Assembly (NCBI RefSeq): GCF_016908975.1
Contig: NZ_JAFBEX010000006.1
Location: 124,001 to 188,000 of the forward strand
DNA length: 64,000 bases
Reading direction: 5' to 3'
Origin: Neobacillus cucumis
GTDB lineage: Bacteria > Bacillota > Bacilli > Bacillales > Cytobacillaceae
Position numbers and translations under genes: made by a program. Shown here one piece after another: positions 57,499 through 64,000 of the stretch. The notes below the pieces were generated by a model that had not been told where the DNA came from, did no database searches, and was given only the letters and a program-made list of their open reading frames with translations. Each line of letters begins with the position of its first letter. Within the stretch, counting starts at the first letter, position 1.

Positions 57499-58743
57499 AT
57501 GAAGAAAACAATCATTCGCTCTCTTTCGACAACGGCTCTTTTTTCGACGGTATTTGCAGGGTCAGCGATGGCGGCATCATACAAGGTCCAAAAAGGTGAT
57601 ACTCTAACCAAAATTGCATCTAATAATCATACCAGTGTGGAAAATATCAAAAAATTAAATAGGTTAACTTCTGATCGGATTTATGTCAATCAAACGCTTC
57701 AGATTAACTCTAAAGCACCGATAGCCTCCGTTCAGGCCGTTCAACAAACAACATATAAGGTGGTCAGCGGCGATGCTTTAATTAAGATTGCCAACCGTTT
57801 CAATCTCACTGTCGGCGAACTGCAGCAGTGGAATAACCTAACAGGCACGTTGATTTATCCCGGCCAGACACTGAAAGTATCTGCACCTGGAAAAACAGTC
57901 ACAGTTTCCGCGCCCACTATGGCTAAGGTGACTGCAATCTCAACAACACCAACGACCACGACAACCGCAACAACTTCTGCTGCGACAACGGCATATACGG
58001 TCAAAAGCGGGGATTATTTAGGTAGAATTGCCGCTGCGTATGGGATGACCGTACAGCAATTAAAAACGCTCAATAATTTAAAATCCGATTTGATTTATGT
58101 CGGTCAAACGCTAAAGGTGTATGCAAAACAAGGAAGTACTACTCCAGCTCCGACACCAACACTGGCCCCTACTACGGGTACCACTGTGTATACAGTTAAA
58201 AGCGGCGACACGCTTAGTAAAATTGCTTTAACATACGATATAACTATTTCGCAGCTAAAGACACTCAATAGCCTGAAGTCTGATCTAATTTTTGTCGGAC
58301 AAAAGCTGAAAGTGACAGGAACGGCTTCTTTGGCACCAACGCCAACTACACCAACATCGTCACCAGGCTCGGTTTCGAATGTTGGTGAGCAAATCGCTTC
58401 TATCGCTAAAAGTTTACAAGGAATTAAGTATGTTTGGGGTGGAAGTTCCCTTTCTGGCTTCGATTGCAGCGGGTTTATCTATTATGTCGCTAGCAAAGCA
58501 GGTTTATCAGTGCCTCGTACCTCGGCAGCAGGCTATTATGACCGCAGTTATTATGTGAACACACCAAAGGCTGGCGATCTTGTATTTTTTGAAAATACAT
58601 ATAAGCAAGGAATCTCTCATATGGGCATCTATCTTAACGAGAATCAATTCATTCACGCGGATGAAGCCCATGGCATTATGATTTCTAATTTACATAGTCC
58701 ATACTATACCGCTCATTTTGCGGCCTTTAAGCGTTTCTATTAG
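57499..58743 (+). CDS. LysM-NlpC/P60 peptidoglycan endopeptidase (LytE/CwlS type)
   Basis: Secreted D,L-endopeptidase, 414 residues. Signal peptide about 1-25, then four LysM wall-binding repeats (about 27-70, 90-132, 171-214, 231-274; for example YTVKSGDTLSKIALTYDIT), S/T/P-rich linkers, and an NlpC/P60 domain from about 305 with catalytic Cys in GFDCSGFIYYV, His in ISHMGIYL and the third polar residue in FIHADEAHG. This is the LytE/LytF/CwlS arrangement that cuts peptide stems at the septum or side wall. GAGGTG is 11 nt upstream of the ATG. Confidence 0.94.
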   Translation: MKKTIIRSLSTTALFSTVFAGSAMAASYKVQKGDTLTKIASNNHTSVENIKKLNRLTSDRIYVNQTLQINSKAPIASVQAVQQTTYKVVSGDALIKIANRFNLTVGELQQWNNLTGTLIYPGQTLKVSAPGKTVTVSAPTMAKVTAISTTPTTTTTATTSAATTAYTVKSGDYLGRIAAAYGMTVQQLKTLNNLKSDLIYVGQTLKVYAKQGSTTPAPTPTLAPTTGTTVYTVKSGDTLSKIALTYDITISQLKTLNSLKSDLIFVGQKLKVTGTASLAPTPTTPTSSPGSVSNVGEQIASIAKSLQGIKYVWGGSSLSGFDCSGFIYYVASKAGLSVPRTSAAGYYDRSYYVNTPKAGDLVFFENTYKQGISHMGIYLNENQFIHADEAHGIMISNLHSPYYTAHFAAFKRFY

Positions 58744-58998
58744 AAAAGCGCAAGGCGCCGCTTATCGGCGACAAGCACAAGACAAGCCGGCCGAAAGGTT
58801 GCTCTTTAACCTTTTGGACGTATTGATTTAAATGTGGAGGCGACTGTTCTGGGACGAAGGCATAAGACGCACCCTGTAAGAAGGCGTTTTTTGCCTTCGT
58901 CAGGGGGTGGCTAATGACTTGTGTCCCAAGGAGCCGCAACTGGATAAGCTTGTGACCTCGAGCCGATGGCGCCTGGAGCTAGACAATTCTCGAAGTAC
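58742..58998. repeat. Bacillaceae intergenic repeat element, long version
   Basis: Starts GAAAAGCGCAAGGCGC and ends GGCGCCTGGAGCTAGACAAT; the ends are partly complementary, so the whole can fold. It matches 62049-62182 at both flanks, but this copy has an extra internal segment (about 58825-58950) with its own GACGAAGGCA..GCCTTCGTC hairpin, perhaps a second element nested inside. Confidence 0.75.
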
Positions 58999-59017
58999 AA
59001 ATTTATACTCTTAATCT

Positions 59018-59050
59018 TAAAAAAATCTCTCATTTTGAGAGATTTTTTTG
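59018..59050 (+). terminator. Terminator
   Basis: AAATCTCTCA and TGAGAGATTT pair, followed by TTTT. It serves the endopeptidase gene, after the repeat element. Confidence 0.8.
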
Positions 59051-59111
59051 TATAAAAGAATGCTAGATTGGGAATAGTAGTAGTAAAGACGTTTCAGGGG
59101 AGATGGGAGAA

Positions 59112-59249
59112 ATGAAAGGTCAATCGCTGCTATTATCAGAGTTTGTGAAAGAAGATGGATTTGATTTAAGCCATTATATTAATCATTTATTCGAAAATTT
59201 TTCCAATCTATCAAAAAATGAAGAGTTAAATACCGAGTCAACCCCATGA
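59112..59249 (+). CDS. Small protein of unknown function
   Basis: 45 residues beginning MKGQSLLLSEFVKEDGFDLS, acidic and without a membrane segment. GGGGAGATGGGAG precedes the ATG and a terminator begins at its last codons, so it looks like a genuine small gene. I do not recognise the family. Confidence 0.55.
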   Translation: MKGQSLLLSEFVKEDGFDLSHYINHLFENFSNLSKNEELNTESTP

Positions 59250-59266
59250 TGGGTTGGCTTTTTCTT
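59235..59266 (+). terminator. Terminator overlapping the end of the small gene
   Basis: AGTCAACCC and GGGTTGGCT pair, followed by TTTTCTTTT. Confidence 0.8.
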
Positions 59267-59386
59267 TTGTTGGGTTTATGGATAGGTTTGACAGTTGACA
59301 TCAAAATGTAAATATTCTGTCACTATAATACAGTTGTTGTTCGGCATTTGAAGGTATAAACTTTACTTACTTAAGGAGTGATTAAG

Positions 59387-59704
59387 CTGAAAACAGTACT
59401 CGTAAATGAGCTAACATTTAAGAACACATTATCGATGATTGAGCAATATTCCATCAAAGATTTCCTATTTAAATGGGTTGGTGAACCACCAGAAGGAATA
59501 GATGATTATCTCCCACTTGAGTACACAGAAACTGTCTTTGCGAAGATGGAGGCAAAACAGGAAACAGATTTGCGCCTTTTTGGGGATGAATTATTTAGAT
59601 ATGCGACCATAACAGAAGATAATCAAATTGTTATTGGTGTGTTAGATTCGAATGAAGAGTTAACCCATAGAATTATTTCTCTCGATGAGGTTTTAGCTAG
59701 GTAA
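59387..59704 (+). CDS. Small soluble protein of unknown function, probable CTG start
   Basis: About 105 residues, acidic, containing YSIKDFLFKWVGEPPEGIDD and LPLEYTETVFAKME. The only GTG start in frame (59378) overlaps AAGGAG itself. With that site, the codon at the right distance (8 nt) is CTG at 59387, so CTG initiation is likely. A terminator follows directly. I do not recognise the family. Confidence 0.55.
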   Translation: MKTVLVNELTFKNTLSMIEQYSIKDFLFKWVGEPPEGIDDYLPLEYTETVFAKMEAKQETDLRLFGDELFRYATITEDNQIVIGVLDSNEELTHRIISLDEVLAR

Positions 59705-59731
59705 GCACTTGTAAGGTGCTTACCTTTTTTT
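59701..59731 (+). terminator. Terminator
   Basis: GTAAGCAC and GTGCTTAC pair, followed by CTTTTTTT. Confidence 0.85.
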
Positions 59732-59765
59732 GTCGAGTTTCTTTTATCATCTTATACTATTAAAT

Positions 59766-60893
59766 TTATTCAAATCGTTTTCTTCGATTGCGCATGAACG
59801 TAGGAACATCCAGCGAATTTACTGAGCTTTCTGCGTGTCGGTCATATTCTGGAACAGGTTCGCCCTGGCGTAATCTAGTTCGTTCCCTTCGAGGTCGATG
59901 AGTCATTTCTTCCTCTGATGGCAGGGGCAGATTTTCTTGGACTGTAGTCTCTTGCTCGGTAAATCCAGTGGCAATGATCGTGACAATCATTTCGTTCTTT
60001 AAGCTTTCATTAATAACCGAACCAAAAATCATATTTAATTCCTCGTGACAAGCAGAAGCCACTATTTCAGCTGCCTCCTGGACTTCAAAAAGACTTAAGT
60101 CGTTACCGCCCGTGATGTTCATAATGACACCCTGCGCCCCATTGATGGAAGTTTCGAGTAATGGGCTATTTAAAGCTTTCTCGGCAGCCTCAGCAGCACG
60201 ATTGCTGCCAGTGGCCATCCCAATTCCCATTAGGGCCGTTCCTTTATGGGACATGACCGTTCTCACATCAGCAAAGTCAAGGTTGATTAACCCTGGCACA
60301 GCTATTAAATCAGAAATCCCTTGCACACCTTGGCGAAGGACGGCATCCGCTTCACGGAAAGCCTCAATCATCGGTGTACTTTGCTCGACAATCTCAAGCA
60401 GGCGGTCGTTCGGAATGATAATCAAGGTATCGACTGCTTCCCTCATGGCGTTAATTCCGATTTCCGCGTTTATTGCCCGTTTCTTGCCTTCAAATTTGAA
60501 CGGACGCGTGACGACCCCAATGGTCAAAGCACCCTGCTTTTTAGCCATTCTAGCAATGGCAGGCGCTGCCCCTGTGCCTGTCCCTCCACCCATTCCAGCC
60601 GTTACGAAAACCATGTCGGCCCCTTTTAACACTTCATCAATCTTATTTTGGCTTTCTTCTATTGCTAGTTTTCCGATTTCGGGATTGGCACCTGCTCCTA
60701 ACCCCCGTGTCAAGGATGAGCCAATTTGCATCTTCGTCTCTGCTTTTGATTGATGAATGGCTTGTGCATCTGTATTCACCGCTATAAATTCTACGCCTTC
60801 TACTCCGTCTTCGATCATCCTGTTTACAGCATTGTTGCCTCCGCCGCCTACACCTATCACTTTTATCGTGGCCAATTGGTCCATTTGCATCAT
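59766..60893 (-). CDS. FtsZ paralogue outside the division gene cluster
   Basis: Tubulin-like GTPase, 375 residues, with complete FtsZ motifs: [21 protein letters not shown] loop [11 protein letters not shown] (G102-G108), [32 protein letters not shown] (T7 loop) and a C-terminal peptide [16 protein letters not shown] of the type that binds FtsA/SepF. It is shorter in the linker and differs at many positions usually fixed in Bacillus FtsZ. The usual neighbours ftsA and the murein genes are absent and it stands alone, divergent from a MerR-like gene. The simplest reading is a second FtsZ; whether a canonical copy exists elsewhere cannot be seen here. AGGAGG precedes two adjacent ATGs. Confidence 0.88.
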   Translation of the reverse strand: MMQMDQLATIKVIGVGGGGNNAVNRMIEDGVEGVEFIAVNTDAQAIHQSKAETKMQIGSSLTRGLGAGANPEIGKLAIEESQNKIDEVLKGADMVFVTAGMGGGTGTGAAPAIARMAKKQGALTIGVVTRPFKFEGKKRAINAEIGINAMREAVDTLIIIPNDRLLEIVEQSTPMIEAFREADAVLRQGVQGISDLIAVPGLINLDFADVRTVMSHKGTALMGIGMATGSNRAAEAAEKALNSPLLETSINGAQGVIMNITGGNDLSLFEVQEAAEIVASACHEELNMIFGSVINESLKNEMIVTIIATGFTEQETTVQENLPLPSEEEMTHRPRRERTRLRQGEPVPEYDRHAESSVNSLDVPTFMRNRRKRFE

Positions 60894-61187
60894 TATTCCT
60901 CCTCGTTAATTTGATTCTGTACAAATCAAGGTTGTCCGAAGAACTTTATTTTTCGAAATTTTCAATCTTCTGAGTCTAGTAGAGTACTATTTCTTGACTA
61001 GCTTTTAGTCTAAGTAACATTCATAAGGTTGTCCAGTTAAGACTTACCTACTTCTTAAAAATAGTTAAAATAGCACAGATTTTATTAATAGAGTCATGAC
61101 AAATCCAGCTCTATTCCCTCATACCTTAACAGTCCTTTTACAAATAGATTACTATCCGTTCGTTCGACAACTTTTAAAAGAATCACT
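60894..61187. other. Divergent intergenic region between ftsZ paralogue and MerR-like gene
   Basis: No gene seen. It must hold the promoter of the ftsZ paralogue and possible operator sites; a CGTTCGTTCGACAAC segment at about 61159-61173 precedes the right-hand promoter. Confidence 0.4.
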
Positions 61188-61196
61188 TGGTATAAT
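61188..61196 (+). promoter_or_regulatory. Extended -10 promoter of the MerR-like gene
   Basis: TGGTATAAT matches TGnTATAAT. It lies about 60 bp upstream of the start codon. Confidence 0.55.
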
Positions 61197-61257
61197 AGCT
61201 ATATCTATAAGTGCGAGGATTTAGAGCTCTAAAAGAATCTAGCGGAGGTGTAATGCT

Positions 61258-62049
61258 TTGGAGGAAATTTATTCACCAAGTTATGTACAAGACTTGCTTG
61301 GAATAGATGGCAACACGTTGCGGAAGTATGCCACTCTCTTGGAAGGACATGGGTATCCTATTCACCGTAATCCGAAAGGACACAGAGGCTATTTTGATAA
61401 AGATGTTAGCACTCTCCGCCAATTAATAAAATACTATAAGCAAGACGGTGTGCCTTTGGAACAAGCAGCTATATCTGTGATCACAGATGTTTCTGAAAAA
61501 ACTTGCACGGAACCCCTTGCAGAAGTAGTACCGTTACAGACTAGCACGGAAACCGTTTCGGTAGCAACGTCGTTACTAACTACTAATGACCAGGATATGA
61601 AGCAGGAATGTAACCTTGAAACTAGCACGGAACCCCTTGCAGAAGTAGTACCGTTACAGTCTAGCACGGAGACCGTTACGGAAACAGCGTCGTTACTGAC
61701 TACTAATGACCAGGATATGAAGCAGGAATGTAACCTTGAAACTAGCACGGGAACCGTTACAGAAGCAACACCGTTACTGACTACTGATGACCAGGATATG
61801 AAACAGGAATGTAACCATGACGAGCTATTGGAACGGATTGAACATTTAGAGCAAATTAACTTAGATTTAATCAAAATTCTGAAAGAAAAGGTAGTACGGG
61901 AAGCTGCTCAAGAAGAAAAGCTTAATCGAATTTTAAAATATGTAGAACGTACAGAACAATACTTGGTAGAACGAAGTAAACTAGAGGAAGAAACCAGAAG
62001 GCAAGTGGCAGCTGCCAGTCAAAAAAAATGGTGGCAATGGTGGAAATAA
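61258..62049 (+). CDS. MerR-type helix-turn-helix protein with internal repeats, coiled coil and W-rich tail (DUF3967-like)
   Basis: 263 residues. Residues 1-65 form a MerR-like winged helix (SYVQDLLGIDGNTLRKYATL, GHRGYFDKDVSTLRQLIKYY). Then come two and a half copies of a 40-residue repeat containing EPLAEVVPLQTSTETV and LLTTNDQDMKQECN, a coiled coil (about 195-248) and a tail KKWWQWWK. The architecture resembles RacA-like and DUF3967 proteins of Bacillus, which combine DNA binding with coiled coils; the aromatic tail could touch the membrane. TTG start with GGAGG 9 nt upstream. It is divergent from the ftsZ paralogue and could control it or work with it. Confidence 0.75.
   Translation: MEEIYSPSYVQDLLGIDGNTLRKYATLLEGHGYPIHRNPKGHRGYFDKDVSTLRQLIKYYKQDGVPLEQAAISVITDVSEKTCTEPLAEVVPLQTSTETVSVATSLLTTNDQDMKQECNLETSTEPLAEVVPLQSSTETVTETASLLTTNDQDMKQECNLETSTGTVTEATPLLTTDDQDMKQECNHDELLERIEHLEQINLDLIKILKEKVVREAAQEEKLNRILKYVERTEQYLVERSKLEEETRRQVAAASQKKWWQWWK
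61507..61812 (+). repeat. Intragenic tandem repeat of about 120 bp
   Basis: Nearly identical DNA units (GAACCCCTTGCAGAAGTAGT and GACCAGGATATGAAGCAGGA recur), two full and one partial, in frame within the MerR-like gene. The high identity at synonymous positions indicates recent expansion. Confidence 0.85.
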
Positions 62050-62182
62050 GAAAAGCGCAAGGCGCTTAGCTTTCGGCGACAAGCACAAGACGAGCCGGCC
62101 GAAAGGTTGTTCTTTAACCTTTTGGACGGATTGGCTTGTGACCTCGAGCCGATGGCGCCTGGAGCTGGACAATTCTCGAAGT
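62049..62182. repeat. Bacillaceae intergenic repeat element, short version
   Basis: Same termini and internal GACGAGCCGGCCGAAAGGTT segment as 58742-58998, without the extra internal piece. Confidence 0.75.
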
Positions 62183-62238
62183 CGAAATTTATACGCTTAT
62201 CTTAAAAGAAAAAGTAAATAGTCCCTTCATTAGTAAAA

Positions 62239-62269
62239 GCATTGCTTCCATGAGCAATGCCTTTTTTTG
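62239..62269 (+). terminator. Terminator
   Basis: GCATTGCT and AGCAATGC pair, followed by CTTTTTTT. It serves the MerR-like gene. Confidence 0.88.
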
Positions 62270-62415
62270 TCGAGTTTTTTGGTATTATATTTGTCATTTT
62301 CAAAAAAAAATGTACAAACTTAGACACGACATTTATTTAAGAAATGTTACATTATTGTTATAAAATTTAAAACTTTGTGAAGACTGGGAAGAGAAATATA
62401 CTAGGGGTGATACAA

Positions 62416-62712
62416 ATGAAGAAAATGCAAAGGTTCGCAGATGTATGCTGGGAAGGATTTACATTACAACACGTTTCTAATAAAGAAGTGGTCATTCCTT
62501 ATGTAGTATTTTTTATCCTAACATTCATTTTTGAGCTATTCTTAGCGCTGTTGTTCATCTCCTCGGTTTTTATTTTCGGCAGCTTCGGATATCAACCTAA
62601 TTTTCTATATTACTTAAGCGGTGTCATTTTAATGCTAATGTTACTTATGACCGTTCCATTGTTAATGACAACCATCAAAGGGAATAAAACCATCATCCTG
62701 GCAAAAAAATAG
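62416..62712 (+). CDS. Small two-helix membrane protein of unknown function
   Basis: 98 residues from ATG 62416 (AGGGGTGAT upstream; an earlier GTG at 62377 lacks a site). A soluble N-terminus MKKMQRFADVCWEGFTLQHV is followed by two hydrophobic helices (VVFFILTFIFELFLALLFIS and YYLSGVILMLMLLMTVPLLM). I do not recognise the family. Confidence 0.6.
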   Translation: MKKMQRFADVCWEGFTLQHVSNKEVVIPYVVFFILTFIFELFLALLFISSVFIFGSFGYQPNFLYYLSGVILMLMLLMTVPLLMTTIKGNKTIILAKK

Positions 62713-62755
62713 AGGCCCCCCTCTTGTTTTGGGTTTGCCTCACTTGTCTACTCTA

Positions 62756-63511
62756 TTAGTTTAATACTCTTACTTTTACATTTTTGCGGCCCCATTGAAG
62801 AGCTTGTTTTGTAGTAGGAAACAGCACATCAATTTTGTTCCCTTTGATTGCGCCGCCCGTATCGCCTGCAATCGCCTCTCCATAGCCTTCTACCCAGACT
62901 TTTTTACCGAGCGGAATCACTTTCGGATCCACCGCAATCAGCTTCATGTTGGGATTTTTACGAATATTATAGCCTGCAGCCGTAATACCACTAGAAGATT
63001 CTAGCGGAGTATAAGCCGTCGCTTCGACAGTGAACTCTGCTGCTGCTTTTACAGCGGTTTTCACTACAAATTGCTTACTGACATAACCTGTCTTCCCATT
63101 ATAACTGATTTGATACCAGCCATTGCCAAGATCCTTACTTACGCTAACAGCTTGTCCGTTGGTTAATGTGCCAATCTTGGCGTAGCCTGTGCCAGCGCCA
63201 GAACGTACGTTTAATGAAGACGCATTAACGTAATAAGTTCCTGCACTACTTGATGTGCCGGTTTCTTTTGTATATTGTGAACTAACATAACCTGTTTTTC
63301 CATTATAGCTAATCTTCAGCCAGCCAGTTTGGCGGGCTGTCACATTCAATGTTTGACCATTCGTTACTTTTCCAATGATAGATGAGCTTGTAGAAGGTGA
63401 TTGACGTACATTCAATGAACTTGTATTCACAACGGTAGCTGCTTCAGCTGACACCGTAAAAAACCCGAACCCAATAAATGCAGCAGCTGCCATACTTACT
63501 ATTTTCTTCAT
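62756..63511 (-). CDS. Secreted cell-wall protein with two SH3b domains and a 3D domain
   Basis: 251 residues, signal peptide about 1-24, two bacterial SH3 domains (about 27-82 and 91-152, each with LNVRxxPSxxSxxIG or LNVRSGAGTGYAKIG, and GKTGYVSxQ), then a 3D domain (about 160-251) with ATAYTPLESSSGITAAG and the three aspartates of VDPKVIPLG, AGDTGG and NKIDVLF. 3D domains are related to MltA-type lytic transglycosylases; YocH-like proteins of Bacillus are similar. AGGGGGATA precedes the ATG. Confidence 0.92.
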   Translation of the reverse strand: MKKIVSMAAAAFIGFGFFTVSAEAATVVNTSSLNVRQSPSTSSSIIGKVTNGQTLNVTARQTGWLKISYNGKTGYVSSQYTKETGTSSSAGTYYVNASSLNVRSGAGTGYAKIGTLTNGQAVSVSKDLGNGWYQISYNGKTGYVSKQFVVKTAVKAAAEFTVEATAYTPLESSSGITAAGYNIRKNPNMKLIAVDPKVIPLGKKVWVEGYGEAIAGDTGGAIKGNKIDVLFPTTKQALQWGRKNVKVRVLN

Positions 63512-63689
63512 ATGTATGTATCCCCTAACATTTCTCTATTTTTTTCCATTATAGCAATGATTTAGTCGAAAAAACGAGAGAATCATAGAATTATAAATAA
63601 CTTGTAATATAATTAATTACTTTGTAACATTTCTGAAATTATTGTCGATGGAAGCATGGGGACGGTTCTCCTGCTTCCAACTGGAAACA

Positions 63690-63722
63690 TAAGAAAAGCC
63701 GCCAAAAAAAATCGGCGGCTTT
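63690..63722 (-). terminator. Terminator of the partial gene at the right edge
   Basis: AAAGCCGCC and GGCGGCTTT pair across an AT loop, followed by TCTT on the minus strand. Confidence 0.75.
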
Positions 63723-63750
63723 CATCTTACACCCTATTCATCTAGGAAAA

Positions 63751-64000
63751 TTACAAACTTGTCTCTTTTTCTGCCACTTTTTGTTTATGTTCAAGATACC
63801 CACTAATTTTAACGGATTTATGTTTAGTAATAGTACGCAAATTAAGGTCAATCAGTGACCCTGCAATCAACCCTAAAAAAACAACTGTAATCGAAAAAAC
63901 ATCCGATTTTAACGCAAAAAACAGAGCAACAACACATAAGGCTATACTAAAGAAAAATTCACTTACAAAAAAATGTATTTTTTCCAGTTTCGCACACCCC
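63751..64000 (-). CDS. C-terminal part of a small membrane protein, 5' end outside the window
   Basis: The minus-strand frame enters at the window edge and ends at 63751. It contains two hydrophobic helices (FFFSIALCVVALFFALKSDV and FSITVVFLGLIAGSLIDLNL) and a charged tail with KHKSVKISGYLEHKQKVAEK. No family recognised. Confidence 0.55.
   Translation of the reverse strand, partial: GCAKLEKIHFFVSEFFFSIALCVVALFFALKSDVFSITVVFLGLIAGSLIDLNLRTITKHKSVKISGYLEHKQKVAEKETSL

Noticed and set aside
58727-58939. 70-residue minus-strand open frame (and a similar one at 61981-62172)
   Set aside because: Both lie in the dispersed foldable repeat elements and share the same repeat-encoded residues; not genes.
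60112-60753. 213-residue plus-strand open frame
   Set aside because: Antisense to the FtsZ paralogue, whose motifs are complete; no ribosome binding site.

Overview
The window looks like a chromosomal stretch from a low-GC, endospore-forming Bacillaceae member (Bacillus/Neobacillus-like; species not determinable here). The reasons are strong AGGAGG-type ribosome binding sites with frequent TTG/GTG starts, TagG/TagH, LCP, SpoIID, DUF3231, FbpA-like and BsuPI families, and typical Bacillaceae intergenic repeats.

Layout. (1) 1-4540, minus strand: an exopolysaccharide operon with a Wzz-type co-polymerase, BY-kinase, PHP tyrosine phosphatase, a structured RNA resembling the eps-associated (EAR) antitermination RNA, gtaB, a priming sugar-phosphate transferase and the start of another gene. 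Two intrinsic terminators with nearly the same stem lie downstream of the RNA. (2) 4540-14700: decayed genes, a tandemly duplicated YdcF-like gene, a cell-wall amidase with a zinc-ribbon/YARHG partner, small proteins, DinB and DUF3231 proteins. (3) 14700-19200: a secreted M4 metalloprotease fused to an S8 subtilisin, with a BsuPI-type inhibitor lipoprotein just downstream. (4) 19890-23030: LCP ligase, YhcH-family protein and pectate-lyase-like beta-helix protein. (5) 23089-37842, minus strand, the highlight: one co-directional cluster encoding the complete Kdo pathway (KdsD, KdsA, KdsC, KdsB), KpsS-like and KpsC-like Kdo transferases (one with swapped module order, one single-module), a TagG/TagH-type ABC exporter and a giant KpsS-like/HAD fusion. 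These are the signature enzymes of Gram-negative group 2 capsules, here joined to a Gram-positive teichoic-acid-type exporter. The inference is a Kdo-linked surface glycopolymer in a Gram-positive cell. (6) 38600-49300: two large subtilases, a GtrII-like membrane protein, a SpoIID-like protein and a TnpB-only transposon sitting at the scar of a duplicated subtilase-SpoIID unit. (7) 49700-64000: a 2019-residue secreted multidomain protein, HupE-like protein, LysM-NlpC/P60 hydrolase, an isolated FtsZ paralogue divergent from a MerR-type/coiled-coil protein with internal repeats, and an SH3-3D cell-wall protein.

The common theme is the cell surface: polymer synthesis and export, wall attachment and wall hydrolysis, plus a large secreted protease set. 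Intergenic regions carry several degenerate repeat families with regular 21-bp or 51-bp spacing. Coordinates of starts were chosen from Shine-Dalgarno spacing and may differ from the longest open frame.
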